Numbered from the stretch's first letter, positions 22,330 to 34,557 are shown. The stretch: 64,000 nt of DNA from Melampsora larici-populina 98AG31 (GCF_000204055.1 NW_006768846.1:124001-188000), one strand, 5' to 3'. Notes: generated by a model not told the origin, from the letters alone. Made by a program: numbers and translations.

Positions 22330-23670
22330 ATGGGTCGAGCCAAGGCCACCAACAAGGACCAAGAACCCAAATCCACCGCTCAATGGAACACAAGCCGTAG
22401 TCTGGCTTTCATCGACTGCCTTCAAGAGCAAGCTGATCTTGGCCATTGATCTGATAACGGCTTCAAACCAATCGCTTGGAATGCCGCCATAGATTGGTTG
22501 AAGTTACAATATCCACCTGGTTTCAATATCAATCAACTGAAGAATCATTGGACTGTGGTTAGTATCATGTTTTATCTTACAAAGTATACTAGGTATTTTG
22601 CTCACCTTGCAAAACTGTTGTTTATTCTAGATCACCAGCCATTATAAGGCAATTCGTGAAATTCGGAAAGCTTCCGGTGTTGGTGGTTGGAACGGCAAAG
22701 AGCAGCGAATCATTGCGGATGAGGACTTCTGGAAAAATTGGCACATAGTAAGTAAATTCTTGTTAGTTCTCATTTTACTGTACTGAGTCTTCTGTATATT
22801 TCATTTGTATTTAGGGTCATAAAAATGCCCGCCCTTACGAGAAAAAGGGCTTTCCACTCTACAATGCACTTGACAACCTCATCGGTCATATCGCAACACC
22901 TGGATCGAATCGTACCGGGACTAATACGTCTCAGCAACGAGGCTTATCAACCTCATATACTCAGATTCTTCCTGATCTCGACACGCCAAGCAACAGAGAA
23001 GAGAGTAAGTAGATTTTCATCACTTGTGACCATTTTATGAATTTCAACTCATTCTTACTTTGTAGTTGCTCCTGCACCAGTCGAGGATCACACTGATAGT
23101 ATCACCGAGGCAAACATATCTTCTGGATCTCGAATCGTTGATATACTAGATGATTTTAACATAGAATCCACCCAGCAATCTACCTGCACTCAACTTGATG
23201 ATTCGAACAAGCGCAAGAACCCTTTGACTTCCGGCGGACCTAAACTCAAAGCTCTCAACATTCAAGAAAAGAAGATTGTTAAAATCAACTCTAAACAGCC
23301 TACCAATTTAGCTTCAGCCATTCTTCTCATGAATTCCAATCAAGAAAAACGACTCGAAGCTGACAAGAAATATGCGGACGAGAAGAATGAAAGAAACCAA
23401 GCTCGTCTAGACGCCCACCGTGAAGCTGTTGAAGATCGAGTTCAATCTCATCTTCAGGCTGCAGCCTTGGCCAACGAGAAATTCCCGAATCGCAAGCCAG
23501 CCATGGAGCTGTTCTCATTAAAGAAACACACCGAGTTTCCTGAAATCGGAATCCGGATGCAAGCTGCTGATCTTTTAAGAGACGAAGACTCAGCTTCCTT
23601 CTTCATCAACCTTGATGAAGAGGAACGCTGGGTATGGTTAAAGCAAAAATTAAATGAAAACAGTAATTAA
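22330..23670 (+). pseudogene. Harbinger Myb/SANT-like DNA-binding protein, one TGA
   Basis: Four exons with closing phases: 22330-22557, 22631-22747, 22815-23004, 23066-23670 (380 codons). The N-terminal 120 residues fit the Myb/SANT-like (Myb_DNA-bind_3) domain of PIF/Harbinger elements: WNTSRSLAFIDCL, WNAAIDWLK, LKNHWTVITSHYKAI, WNGKEQRI. A central acidic and Ser/Thr-rich linker follows, then a charged helical region and the tail ASFFINLDEEERWVWLKQKL. Such proteins bring the transposase to the element ends. An in-frame TGA at 22447-22449 (codon 40, LGH-stop-SDNGF) interrupts the domain. The preceding base is T, so CGA-to-TGA in TCG context is likely. Confidence 0.78.
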
Positions 23671-24217
23671 ACACTCATCATGTAAGTCATCATCTCGCTA
23701 ACATTTTTCATCTAATTTATGAACTCATCAATCATGATCTCTTTGCCATGATATCCTATCTTTTTCTTCTCATCCTCGTGCTCCTACTTTAAATACAGCA
23801 AATACATCTACAATTGTCAAATTTTATTTGAAGATCATGTGAACATCTCTTCGTTTCTTCTGTAATCACTATCATGAAACTCTCAAACACGAATCTTTTC
23901 TCTTTTCAATTTTTCAATGAGTTTTGTACCTACAAGTCAAAATATGTTGCCGTAATGAAGATATTATTTCATTTGAAAAAACAAAACATGTTCATCTTGA
24001 CCAATGTGACCAGTTGAGAGAATTTGCCTATCAACAATGGCATTGAGCAGCACAGCCTTCTGATGTTATGATTTTTTTTGATACAGGTGTGATTTGAATA
24101 CAAGCATATTCTACAATCAAGATACAATTTCTGGGTCTTGTTGACTGTGATTTCTTGTTTACCATCATCACCAAACCCTTGACCACAACCTCGATCCACC
24201 TCCACTTCTTCACCAAC

Positions 24218-25197
24218 ATGCCAAAAGGAATCTCGAAACGCCAAGCCCAACGGGACGAGGAAGCTACTGCGCTACAAGAGGCGTATGTTCTACATTGCTT
24301 TCCTTTGATCCTACTTTCTTTTGAATTTCTTGTTTCTCATCGAATTGATTTTTATTAGTGCTGAAAGACGAGCAAGACGTGCTCCGGCTGAAGGGCTTAG
24401 CCCTGGCTATGGCAGGGATGGCAGCCCCTTCTATACTAACAAGTAAGTTACTATTTTCTAATCTTTGATTCAGATCATTAACTGATTTCGATTATGTTGC
24501 ATTATTTGTTTCAGACCTGGTCACCATTGGGAAGAGATACGATTTGGTGGTCAGTGCCAGTACCTCAATACGGACTTGGTCCATGTGGATCCTTCTATTG
24601 ACACGGGCTCTGGTGAGTTTCGTTGTTGATTTCAACCTCAACCACCACTTGATGCTGAAATCGAATTCGTCCATGGTGAGTGTTTCTTTCTTCTTTGACA
24701 ATCTTTAATCAAACCTGACCTTCTGTTTCTTTAATTTGAAATCGAATCTCATAAAATTTAGCATCGCCCAAACCTCAAGGTGTAATTGATATTGCTTCTA
24801 GCGATGGCCCTGTCGAGAATCAAGCTGAGGCTAGTAATGCTAGTAATGCTAGTAGGTTTTGAATTTCTTTTCATTCAAATGCTACATACACAAGCTGAAG
24901 ATTATCTGATGATTATCTTTGATAGATCGCACTGCATCAAAACCCCACTCTATCCGCTCATCATTCCGTTTACAAAGCAGCACTCCAGCCCCCAGACCAT
25001 TTCCTGAATTCGAGGATTACCTTAACTTTTGTTCAATCAACAAGCATGACGAACATACTCGAGGTCTACTCAAGACTTTAGATATCAACAACTTTGAAAT
25101 GTTCTTTTCGCCAGAACTCAGCGTAGAGGCCATGAAAAATCTTGGTTTTGGATTTGGTCCTTGTCTTCGCTTACATGGCAATGTGGTATTATATTGA
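24218..25197 (+). CDS. SAM-like protein inside the Harbinger element
   Basis: Five exons with closing phases: 24218-24282, 24359-24442, 24515-24612, 24762-24851, 24926-25197, giving 202 residues without stops. The N-terminus is highly charged (MPKGISKRQAQRDEEA, ERRARRAPAE). A Gly/Asp-rich middle contains HHWEEIRFGGQCQYL. The C-terminal 60 residues (FEDYLNFCSINKHD through NLGFGFGPCLRL) look like a SAM-type helical bundle with the usual ...LGFGFGPCLRL end helix. SAM-like modules mediate protein contacts. The gene lies between the Myb-like gene and the DDE gene, inside the Harbinger ends, so it is a third element gene. Its role in transposition is not known to me. Confidence 0.6.
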
Positions 25198-25234
25198 GAA
25201 GATCTCAAAAAAAAAACCGTACCTAAGTTTATGT

Positions 25235-25350
25235 TCACAACAAAATCCTCGATATCTGTAGAACAAATACTCTACAAGACCAATATTGTATTCTGCTCAC
25301 AACAAAATGCTCGATATCTGTAGAACAAGTACTCTACAAGACCAATATTT
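25235..25350 (+). repeat. two-copy tandem repeat, period about 62 bp
   Basis: CACAACAAAATCCTCGATAT through ACAAGACCAATATT occurs twice head to tail with about three differences, between the 3' ends of the SAM-like and DDE genes. Confidence 0.75.
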
Positions 25351-25419
25351 TTAATATAATATATGTAATTAATTTTTTATGAACATTGATGTGATGTGGT
25401 AATAAAATAATGTTATCCA

Positions 25420-26711
25420 TCAACGTCGTCCTTGAGCAACGTAATCTGCCCACATACGCTCAGCCAACATCATTCGATCACGGTTGGCGTTTTCTCTGTC
25501 TGCTACCGTGGCAACCTCAAACTGCTCAAAGTCTCGATTGGCGAGGTTTTGATCTCGGGCCTCTTGGTCTTGATCAAACTCGTCAAAGAAAAAGTCTTCA
25601 CCTCCCTGTAAGATTATATTTTGTAATACACATAATGCCACAACTAGATCCGCCTGTCGTTTGATGGGATACTTCCTCATGAAACAAGTTGACGGAAACC
25701 GCATTTTCGTGACCCCAAACGTGCGCTCAATACATCCTCAAAGCCCAGAATGGCGCTTGTTGAACAGTTCTTGAGGATTCATAGGGCCTCTATTTCCTTC
25801 TGCCCATTCCTTGATGTGATATCGAACCCCTCTGAAAGGCGCGAGAAAGCCAGGCTCGTTAGCGTAGCCGGCATCTACTAAATAATACCGTCCTGTACTC
25901 AAAAAGTCAGCAAGGATACAAATGGAAAGTGTATTAATCCAAGACTCACCAGCTGGTACTACAAAAGCACCATCCTCCCGGGCCACTTCAAGCACTCCAG
26001 CGTCACTACTGCCTCCTTCAAAACCTGCCATTATAAAGTTAAATGACATGTTGAAGTGGCATCCAGCAAGTACTTTTTGACTCAAGTCACCCTTTCGATT
26101 TCGATAAGCAGCTTGATCTCGTTCTGGTACACTTGCTGGTATGTGAGTACCATCAATCGCCCCAATGCATCCATCAAACCAAGGATGAAAACGTGCACTT
26201 GAGGTGATCTCATTAGGTATTGGTGATTCTGGGCCAGGTTGTCGGATGAAGGTATCTTTTAAGTCTACCAGTGCCGAGACTACTTTATTATAATATCTCG
26301 AGATAGTTTCTCCCAAGTGTTGGAAGCGCTCGGCAGCAAGAACTGTCGAACCGGCATTTCCAGCAATGTAAAGAAAGATCATAAGCTGCTCAACAGCTGT
26401 TGTATGAATTGTATCTTCTAGATATGGCCTCATTGTCATTTGAAGTCTGTAAAACGTAGCTCAATCCATGCGGCAGATGTCGCGGAATCTAACTGGACTT
26501 CCAGCTAAGATCTCTTGTTTGTACATGTAGCCACGTAAAGCGGAGGTTCGACAAGGTGTCTTCGGTTGCTGTGCCAGTTGGGCACGGTCTAGAGCAGCTG
26601 CCATCAGCAGATCAATGATTTCTTGATCATGATCTACTGGGTTACTTCCCTCGGATGAAGAAGGTTCAAGAATCTGATCTAATTCCCCCCAAGATGCGGA
26701 GGAATCAGACA
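25420..26711 (-). pseudogene. PIF/Harbinger DDE_Tnp_4 transposase, main part
   Basis: One frame runs from the hAT insertion point at 26711 down to the stop at 25420. It is broken by TGA at 26461-26463 (CRMD-stop-ATFYRL) and 25738-25740 (RHSGL-stop-GCIERTF). DDE signature parts are GCIGAIDGTHIPA (first D), LVDAGYANEPGFLAPFRG (second D) and IERTFGVTKMRF (E). A 69-nt in-frame intron (donor GTGAGT, AG end) separates VVPAG from RYYLVDAGY. The tail is DFEQFEVATVADRENA...YVAQGRR. The N-terminal start lies on the far side of the hAT-like element at 30619. Both stops follow a T and replace a conserved Arg position. It is part of the Harbinger element and convergent with the SAM-like gene. Confidence 0.85.
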
Positions 26712-29700
26712 CAACGCCCGAACCAATCCAAGACGGATGTTGGTATCGTGTTGGTATTGCGTCGCCAACCCGACACCAAATGTCGGATTTTGCCCGTATG
26801 GGTTGAGCCAACCCGATATGGAGCCTGGGTTTTTTCCATATCGGGTATCGCCAACACGATACAGGGGTTGGACCGACATTATGTAGGTGATGTCGCCTCC
26901 TGGACCCCATCCTTGGCCAGCCCATACCCAAGTCTACGAATCTCCCTGCGTTATCTCAGATCACCCCATCCAACACCAACCATTGGTCGACAGCGCCAGT
27001 ATCGTGACTTAAGTCGACTCACGATGCTTCCGAATCCCAGGTGGTGGCTCAATCACCCGATGAAACTGTCATATCATCACATTCGACATCACTCAGAATT
27101 AGATCCAGCATCGGCTTGTCAGATTTATCTGATTTCAGTTAACCACAGCCAAATTCACAGCTATTCGTTTATCATCTCTAATTTCCAGTGTTCCTTCGTT
27201 TCCCTCCTAATCCTACTTTGGCTAAACAATCTCAAAGTTATTGACCCGGTCCCCATCTTTGCTTCAACCATCGATTCCTCCAATCAAAATAATCCGATGG
27301 CATCCACAAATTCAGCCTCCACCCAATCACAACCTTCTCCATCTGAGCCTGTTGTCGTCGATGAATCTGGATTGGGATCGACTCTTCCCAATCCCAGTAC
27401 GCAGAAGCGTAAACGAGGACCTTCCAAGCAGTCTAGCACGCAGACGAAACGCAGAGCAGTTCAAAGTGTATGTTTGAAATCATTTGTTATCGTTATCGTA
27501 AATCTCATGCTTTTACTTAAATTTTTCTTTTTATGTACAATACCAGAAATCGAAAAACGAGGTTGTTCCTGAAGGCCTAGACATAGACCGGGACTCTGAT
27601 ATCGAGATCACGGGAGAGACTCGGTCTGTACACAAACCTGAGCCGCGTACCAACCGTGTACGTGAGCTCCTCAAGTATTACGCCGAACCAACTGAATGCC
27701 CAGACGAAGTAAGTCCGGCAATTTTTCATCATTCTTCTTTCTGAACCAAATTAACATTCATAAATGGTACATCAGATAGGCAGCGGGGTATTACGATATT
27801 ATAAGTGTCGCTTTTGTGCCAAATCTTTCGCCAAACCCCCGAATACGTATCAAACTTTGTACGATCATCGCGATGGAGCCGAAACCCGACCAGTTTGTTC
27901 AAAACGACATGTTGCCATCAAGAAAGGATTCAAGCTCGATCCATCTTGGTCTGAGCAACAGAAGGCTCAACAGGACTCCAGCAACACCTTAGATCGCTTT
28001 GTGGTCAAGCAGCCTTTTGGAGTCAAAAACCTGAACCTCATGCTTGTCATTTGGGTTCTCCGTCATGCGCTTCCCTGGGCAAGATTCAAGGACACTATTC
28101 TTCGTGCTGCCATCTGGTTTTCAAACCCACTCGCGACGATCTACTCTGCAACCTGGGCAGCCCAAGCTGCTCAGCGCTTATACATGGGACTACAAAAAAA
28201 CCTGTTGAGCTGTATCATCGTACGTTGGTTCTTTTCATTTAACTGTTTCTTCTCTTTCTGTTCCATCGTTCCTGGTTTCTGAATCTATATACTACAGGAC
28301 AATGGCAGTGCGTTTTGTCTCATGCACAATGGGTGGACCACCAAGGGACGGCGTCATGCATTCATCGGAGCCAGTGTATCATACGTTGATAACGATTGGA
28401 AATACCAGGTCCGACACCTCACCCTCAAACTAGTGACATGGAACCACTATGGAGTTCTGCTTGCTCGTCCACTGGCTCGGTTCCTTGTTCGACACGGCCT
28501 ACACAAAAAAATAAGTGGCTTTCCCTCTTTTCATTTATTTCTTTCTGGTGATTATGTCTTAATACTTATTTTTTTAACTTTATCCACATGCTTGCGCAGA
28601 CAACGGATTCTGGAGCTAATAACAATACCATGGCGACCGAAATGTCGCGTATTTTTAAAGACAGTGATGATCCTGTGGACTGGAATGCGAAGGCCAACCA
28701 TGTGCGGTGCTACGCACACAAGCTTGCGCTTGTAGTCAAAGCCGGTCTGAGGAGTATTGACATAGATCCAGGACATACAAAGCCCACTACCACTCCTGGA
28801 CGCGAAATTCCAGTCCCGTCGTTGGCACTTGATGACTCGGCCAACTTTCCTGACGACCCTACCAATACCGAAGTGGCCGATCACCTAGAAGACGGTGAAG
28901 ACATCGGCGGGGATTGTGATGGCGACACCGATTCTGAGCCCGAATTCGAAGCCGACTCTGGCATTCAGACCAGTCGATGGAAACCTGATTTAGTTGTACA
29001 AGGAATCAACAAAGTACGTATCTTGTGATATATATATCTTTGCAATTATACACAAAAAGCTCATTTACTATTTTATCCATTTATAGGTTGATCTTTTCGC
29101 ACGTCGGGTATGTTCAAGTGCTGCACTGCGAGCTCTTTTCAAAGCCCGAAGGGAAGGTCAAGGTTCAATCACAGCAGGGTACGGGATCCGTTGGAACGCT
29201 GCTGTCCAGTCTCGCCAAAAGGTTTGTGACGCACAGGAGGTATGTGAATTACTGAATTCAATCATAAACTAAATCTTTTAGTTCTTCTGAACAATCTTTA
29301 TATCTTTATTTTTTGCAGACCGTGACTCAGATGCTCGGAAGTGCAGATAGTCATCTGTTTGATGAGATGACTATCACCCAGAGCGAATGGGCTGCTGTAA
29401 GGGCTGCCAATGGTGTTCTCGAAGTAAGTAGTCACGACCTCAATTAACTTACAATTTGTTCTCTCTATTAATGATATCTTTCATGTTTGCAGATCTTTCT
29501 CTCATCTACTCTCATGATGGAGGGAGACAGTCCAACTGGAGCTCGTGTCCTTTCTGAGTATCGTTGAATGGAGCGAGTGTTACAGAAGATGGAAGAAGAA
29601 ACCCAATATCAAAGCTTACACAAGATGATTGGCGTGATGCTCAAGAAGCTTGCAGTGTATCATAAGGAGGCTCTTGGCTGTGACACTCTTGTCATGGCTA

Positions 29701-30611
29701 CAGTTCTGAATCCAAGCAAGCGTTTGAAGTTTTTCGAGCAATATTACCCTTTTGAGGTCCCTCGAATTCGAGCGATGTTGGACAAAGCCTTTCAAGAACG
29801 AATTGTATCATCCAATACTGAAATTGAAATCACTCAGTCTTCAGTGACAGCAACGTCACAGAATGCAGATCAAACTATCAACGATGCAGATGACGACAAT
29901 CTATTTGGACCTTTGGACGCAACTGAATCAATCAATCGCTCGGATGAACTAGAGCTGTATCTCGGCGCAAAATATCCCTATAAGGACGGGTGTATCCTAA
30001 AGTGGTGGCAGGTGAGTGTTTCATTTTATTCTAGTTGGCTCTCTTCTAGTCACTTAAGCATGGGTGATTGGTCGTGATAGGAGAACGAGAAGTGGTTCCC
30101 GTTAGTTGCAGCACTTGCAAAAGATTATCTTGCTTGCTCCGGTACGACATGTCCCGTTGAAAGGACGTTTTCATTGGCAGCCGATGTCTGCCAGCCGGAT
30201 CGTGGTGGCCTTAACTCAAGTACGATGGAAAGGGCTGTAGGCTGTCGGGAGTGGATCAAAGCGGGGGTGCCTCCACCAGAAGAGTTTGGTGAAGCAGCCG
30301 AATTAATTGAAAAATACTTGACGAGACAAGGCGGTAACAAGAAGAATTAAGATCACAAGTTGTAAATACTAATCATATTTAAGTGATTGTATTACAATAC
30401 AAAAAAAAATCTATTATCAATTAAAAATTTTTGTTAACCTATTTTTTGCCGCCATATCGTATCGGCTCGTATCGCTTTAGCGATGCGAGCCGAGTTACCT
30501 GAGAAAAAAAATTGCATGTCGTATTGGGAGTGGGTTCACATATATCGGTGTCCCGATACGACATGAAAAGGCTCTGATATGTCTTATCGGGTCGGATTGG
30601 TTCGGGCGTTG
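26712..30611. mobile_element. hAT-like transposon (3.9 kb) nested in the Harbinger transposase gene
   Basis: The ends CAACGCCCGAACCAATCC and GGATTGGTTCGGGCGTTG are perfect inverted repeats of 18 bp. The 7-mer TCAGACA flanks both sides (26705-26711 and 30612-30618). Inside is one multi-exon BED-finger/hAT-dimerisation transposase gene. A short relative with the same ends and its own 7-bp flanks is at 41810-42183. The ends are continued by tracts rich in GGTATTG/CAATACC-like words and in CGATACG and TATCGGG-like words, probably transposase binding sites. Confidence 0.88.
27297..30350 (+). pseudogene. hAT-family transposase (BED finger, hAT dimerisation domain)
   Basis: Multi-exon gene; clear exons are 27297-27467, 27547-27708, 27776-28219, 28298 to about 28524, then about 28600 onward to the stop at 30350. 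Seen in order: a basic Ser-rich N-terminus, a BED-type finger (YYKCRFCAKSF...YDHRDG...CSKRH), a hAT core with LMHNGWTTKGRRHAFIG and TTDSGANNNTM, HVRCYAHKLALVVKAG, an acidic insert, and a C-terminal dimerisation domain (WFPLVAALAKDYLACSGTTCPVERTFS). The TGA at 29565-29567 (SEYR-stop-MERVL) follows a T. The donor at the end of the 28.3-28.5 kb exon does not restore phase cleanly. Both points suggest that this copy is inactive. Confidence 0.82.
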
Positions 30612-30619
30612 TCAGACAT
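30612..30619 (-). pseudogene. first codons of the split Harbinger transposase
   Basis: Read on the minus strand, ATG TCT GA ends exactly at the hAT-like target copy. Removal of the hAT-like element and one TCAGACA copy joins it in frame to TTCCTCCGCATC at 26704, giving a start MSDSSASWGEL. This fixes the original start codon and the insertion point. Confidence 0.78.
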
Positions 30620-30876
30620 GTGTGCTGATGTAAAAGTGTGATGTTTTGATAGTCGTGATGACTGAGGAGATGGATGGATTAAAAAATTAAGTTGGATTTC
30701 AAACGGTCAACAAGCTTTTTTGCTTTTGACTGCCAAATGAATTACAACTTTTATGTACTTTTAAGTTGACTTTTTGTTAAAAGTCAACTTATACCAAAAA
30801 ACGACTTTCCGGGGTCAGAAATTTTGTACCTTTAAAAAGGTACGAACTTTTGTAAGTCGTACCAAACGTGCCCTAA

Positions 30877-33107
30877 AATTCAAAGTTCACACCAATTTCT
30901 TATTTCTCTTATAACCTTCTTCACACACCTCTGTTACTAATAATTTAAGTTTGTACATTATGGAATGCACTGTTCTGCATTGAATGGGCCATTTAGCATC
31001 CAATTCTGACGTCATTTGACATATGTAATGAGCTGAAAACCTCCATTTTTGACAAAATTCACCCATTTTCACCACTTTACACAGCTATTGCTCCTACTCT
31101 CTTGCTCCTGTAATGTTAAATCATCATATATGACCTTCAGAATCCCGGAAAATCCTCTTGGCACCCTCAAATATTACCAACACTACCATTACATATGTAA
31201 ACTACCTGTAAAACCTTTGTTTATCAACTTCAAAAAAGTGCTGTTTCTTGATAACTTCTATTCCTCCTTATAAACAATCAAGATCAAATTTGTTACTGAC
31301 TAATACAATGCTTTTCTTTCATATTCTAATCTCACAAAACACTTAAACCTAATATTACTACCCTAAAAACCATTTCCAAGTCTGTATACCTATATTTTCG
31401 AGTTTTTCTTATGTTTTTCCTTTAATAAGCCTAAAAGATCTTCTATTGATCAAATTCATCAATTTTGAGTTTTAATTTAAGCTGAAATTTTCTAATAACT
31501 TGGTAAACAACCTATGATTAATTTTCTTTGATTGATCCCATAAATTGATCACCACACCGTTCCAAATTCAATCTTACCTTCACAATCTAGATAACCTTCT
31601 CAACATGGTTCCATTATTGATTTTGGAGTCTCAACAGAAATCAAGGTGGAAAGTGATGGAGGCCTGCCCCGTGAGGATGATCTATGTACGTTCATCAAGA
31701 TTAGATAAGGAGATTGTACTAATCAATTGCTTCATCTTCTCTATACCAATTCACCAATTGTAAGTCAAAGATGACAACTTCAATAATGAAGACAAGTTGG
31801 ATGATAACATCAACAATGAAGACAAGTTGAATGAATACTTCAATAACAAAGACAATTTGGAAATCAATCAAATCAGCAACCACAGTAGCACACTCCAGCC
31901 ATCCACTACTATAACTGTAGGGGTTTGTTATTAGGGGGTTTAGCAGTTGAGTCCTAATGCTTACTTGGCGAACTCAGCTTAGGTTGTTAAGATTGGCACA
32001 TTGTTACTGACATCTGAAGATCCTAACCAGGGATCCCTATAACCACTCCAATAAAAAGATTCTATTAATTTTTCTATCTTAAGGGTGTTTTCTTACTGGG
32101 ATGGTGTGGGGGTCTTGATGGTAGATGTCTACCACCAAAATGATGTGCCCCGCCAGGTTGAGAACAAGGAGACCCAATGTAGGTCTTCTCTTCCCCTTAA
32201 CTCACGGAGGACTGAGCCGTGAGCCTAGAGAAGACCCCATCACTTGGCCCTCTGTGAGATACCCTTCCAACAACCACTGTATGGGAAACTGCACAGGTAA
32301 ACACCCGTATGAATCAAATGGTGGGAAAACAATTTTCCAAGAGATTATCCAGAGCTAACAAGAAGAAACAAGAGCCGCATGACAAACAACTGTGGATCTT
32401 CCTCTGCCAATCACTTCAGCCTGAGCCCCGACCCAAAAACATGGGTAATGGCCTACCTGCACCCCAAACCAATACTCAGTAGGCCCCCCCGCGCCCGAAC
32501 CCTACCCAAAGCAATTGAAACCCGGCTTCCAAAAGCCCCCCAACCCCTATCCCAAATGCCTAAAACCCACAGGAAGCCGGGGGTCCCCCGGATAAGATTG
32601 GGGGTTTGAGGACTAGGCACCCCCGCCCCCAAACCCTACGGGCCGCCCAATGTACTGGTGTCCCAAAAAAGGTGACCGAACCCGCACCCCAAGGTTTTGG
32701 GGCTCGGGGAACCCTTGGGGTGTTGGTGGGCTCAGGCTGACAATCACTACAAAAGAAGCACACTAGTTCATACAAATTGGCACCCAAATCTGGACTTGAT
32801 CCTCTCTCAGTAGGGGTGGACCAAAATCCACACTCATGACAGCCTTTTGAGCCGCTTGCAAGACCTTGAGTCACTTGGATTACACCCATTTCAAACAATT
32901 CAGTAGCTGTACCGTTGATTTCAGTTCTTTCACCAACAATTTAAGCAGGTAAATCATGTAAGTATCCAAAGACCAACATCAAGATTGTTTTAGTTCTTCC
33001 TTATCTGATACCAGGTTCCACCGGGGCAATGCACCACCAATCCTGAACAAGTGTCTGTGAAGGAGCTGTTTCTTTTTTGAACATTTTGTCTTCCAAATTT
33101 TTCTGAA
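30877..33107. other. spacer and C-rich tract left of the DIRS-like relic
   Basis: AT-rich until about 32.1 kb, then unusually GC-rich between 32430 and 32740. This tract has runs of CCCC on the plus strand and GGGG near 32690-32720, giving strong strand asymmetry. Frames there are Pro-rich and not convincing. It may be the terminal or internal non-coding part of the DIRS-like relic. Confidence 0.35.
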
Positions 33108-34250
33108 TTAATTTATGGTTTCTACCTTCCCCAAATGATGCTTCCTTCCATTTTCTGAATAGGAGAAATTTTTGTCTCTACATTTTCTTAGTTTAAACAT
33201 GAACCATGACTCTAGCATTGAAACGGGATTGAGCAGGGGATCCTGCCTATTTAGGTAAATCCAATGTGTTTTGCCCGGCCTAGCTGTTGTTGCATTGTGG
33301 ATGGCCATCTTCACATAGGATCTATCCTCCACCCAGACTAAATCATCCCACCTTGGCATCAATCTCTTTGGATTGTCCGTAAGTAGTTCACCTAAACTGG
33401 CTGTGCCCCAGAACAAAGCAGTGTTGGTAAGGGTGTACCAAGAGCTGATGGTATAGTCTTTTCAAATCAAAGATGGCTACAAGCCATCTACCTGAGAACC
33501 TCCTGAAGAATCTAGCCACATGGTTTATGTTGTCCCACTGCATTCCATGATTGTGTTTATTGACAAACAAATTGACCAAAAGAATTCTGGGATCTCTTTT
33601 TGGAAACAACAAACCATTGATTGCCCATACTGAGCCGTCACCATTCACAGTGCTCCCCATTGGATTGGAGCGGAAGAGACCAAATTCTTTCTGTAACTGT
33701 TCATGGGTGAAAGGTCCGGCTATCCACCCTGCTTCAATATCTTTTGCTAAGGTACATTCAATCTGTTTCTTGGCCTTCAGGGCTGATTTATGATTTTGTG
33801 TAGTATACCATGGCAGGTCTTGACGGTGTGTTTTGGGATTCCTAGACAGAACCCATGCTTGAAGCCGTCACTAATATATGGTATGCATCTCTCCAGGTGT
33901 GCCTCTTGCATCAGCTCTTCCCACTCCTTGATATTCATCCAGCATGGGACCAGCGCAGGCCAAAGAGAGTCCTCTACTGGGACTGTGAAGATTTCCTACT
34001 CCCATAAAGGGAGCGGATCATTTGGAACACTTTCTTTGCTCAAGGTTGCGTCAGCCGATTCACTTTTGGATGTCAAGTCTTCTGATTCTGACTCCTCCAC
34101 ATCATTCAGATTTGACTCTGTTGGGGCAAGGCTTTTCTCAATGTCACAAGGCAATGGCAAGTGAACCTTTACATGACTACTGATCATGGTTCTAGTTTGC
34201 CACAGAAAAAGGATTATCATTTTGAAATTTCAGGGCACAGGTTCTATGCA
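33108..34250 (-). pseudogene. DIRS-like retroelement relic (reverse transcriptase plus tyrosine recombinase)
   Basis: Minus-strand fragments in order: an upstream segment with WMNIKEWEELMQEAHLERCI and DGFKHGFCLGIP; then, in another frame, DIEAGWIAGPFTHEQL and FRSNPMG; then the reverse-transcriptase motif VAIFDLKRLYHQLLVHP. This passes within a few residues into GTASLGELLTDNPKRLMPRW and TARPGKTHWIYL, the start of a DIRS/Crypton-type tyrosine recombinase. The YxDD motif, RNase H and the catalytic tyrosine end are missing, so a large internal deletion joined RT to the recombinase. Frameshifts and stops are present. This combination is known for DIRS elements of rusts; the family assignment is from pattern only. 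Confidence 0.62.
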
Positions 34251-34436
34251 ACTACTTGAAGACAAGACAATTATGCTTTATACATACCACAAGTAAAAAG
34301 TCATAAACCCGCGTTCAGGAGTACTGAGGTTTAGAGCACAAGTTAGGTTCAAGAGTGAGGAATCACGGAAAATGGTAATCAGAAAGGTTCTTGGTCAGTC
34401 CCATGCGCCAGTTGTGTGTGAATCCAATGGAGTCAC

Positions 34437-34557
34437 ATTCACAGATTTTGAACAATCTGAAGCTGCAACTGTAGCAGATAGAAAAAACACAAATTGTGAT
34501 TGGATGCCTATGGCTGAGCATATGTGGGGAGAAGATGTTGCTCAAGGCCGTCATTAA
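34437..34557 (+). pseudogene. C-terminal fragment of a second Harbinger DDE transposase
   Basis: It reads FTDFEQSEAATVADRKNTN...AEHMWGEDVAQGRH and stops. It matches the DDE tail at 25420-25530 (DFEQFEVATVADRENA...YVAQGRR). It is in opposite orientation to that copy, as expected for an inverted second element. Confidence 0.75.

Larger units (their letters stand above)
21443..30873. mobile_element. PIF/Harbinger transposon with three genes, split by a hAT-like element
   Basis: The ends GGGCACGTTTGGTACGACTT (left) and the reverse complement of the right end GGGCACGTTTGGTACGACTT are identical over 20 bp. TAA flanks both sides (21440-21442, 30874-30876). Inside are a Myb/SANT-like gene (+), a SAM-like gene (+) and a DDE_Tnp_4 transposase (-). 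Without the 3.9-kb hAT-like insertion plus one target copy, the element is about 5.5 kb. The left subterminal 200 bp resembles the right end of a second, degraded copy at 36230-36418. TGA stops interrupt the Myb-like and DDE genes, so this copy is no longer autonomous. Confidence 0.88.

Noticed and set aside
26461..26931. Minus-strand frame of 156 codons
   Set aside because: Its first half (26712-26931) lies inside the hAT-like element and is non-coding there; only the part below 26711 belongs to the Harbinger transposase.
32379..32609. Pro-rich frame as a protein gene
   Set aside because: Explained by C runs of the GC-rich island.
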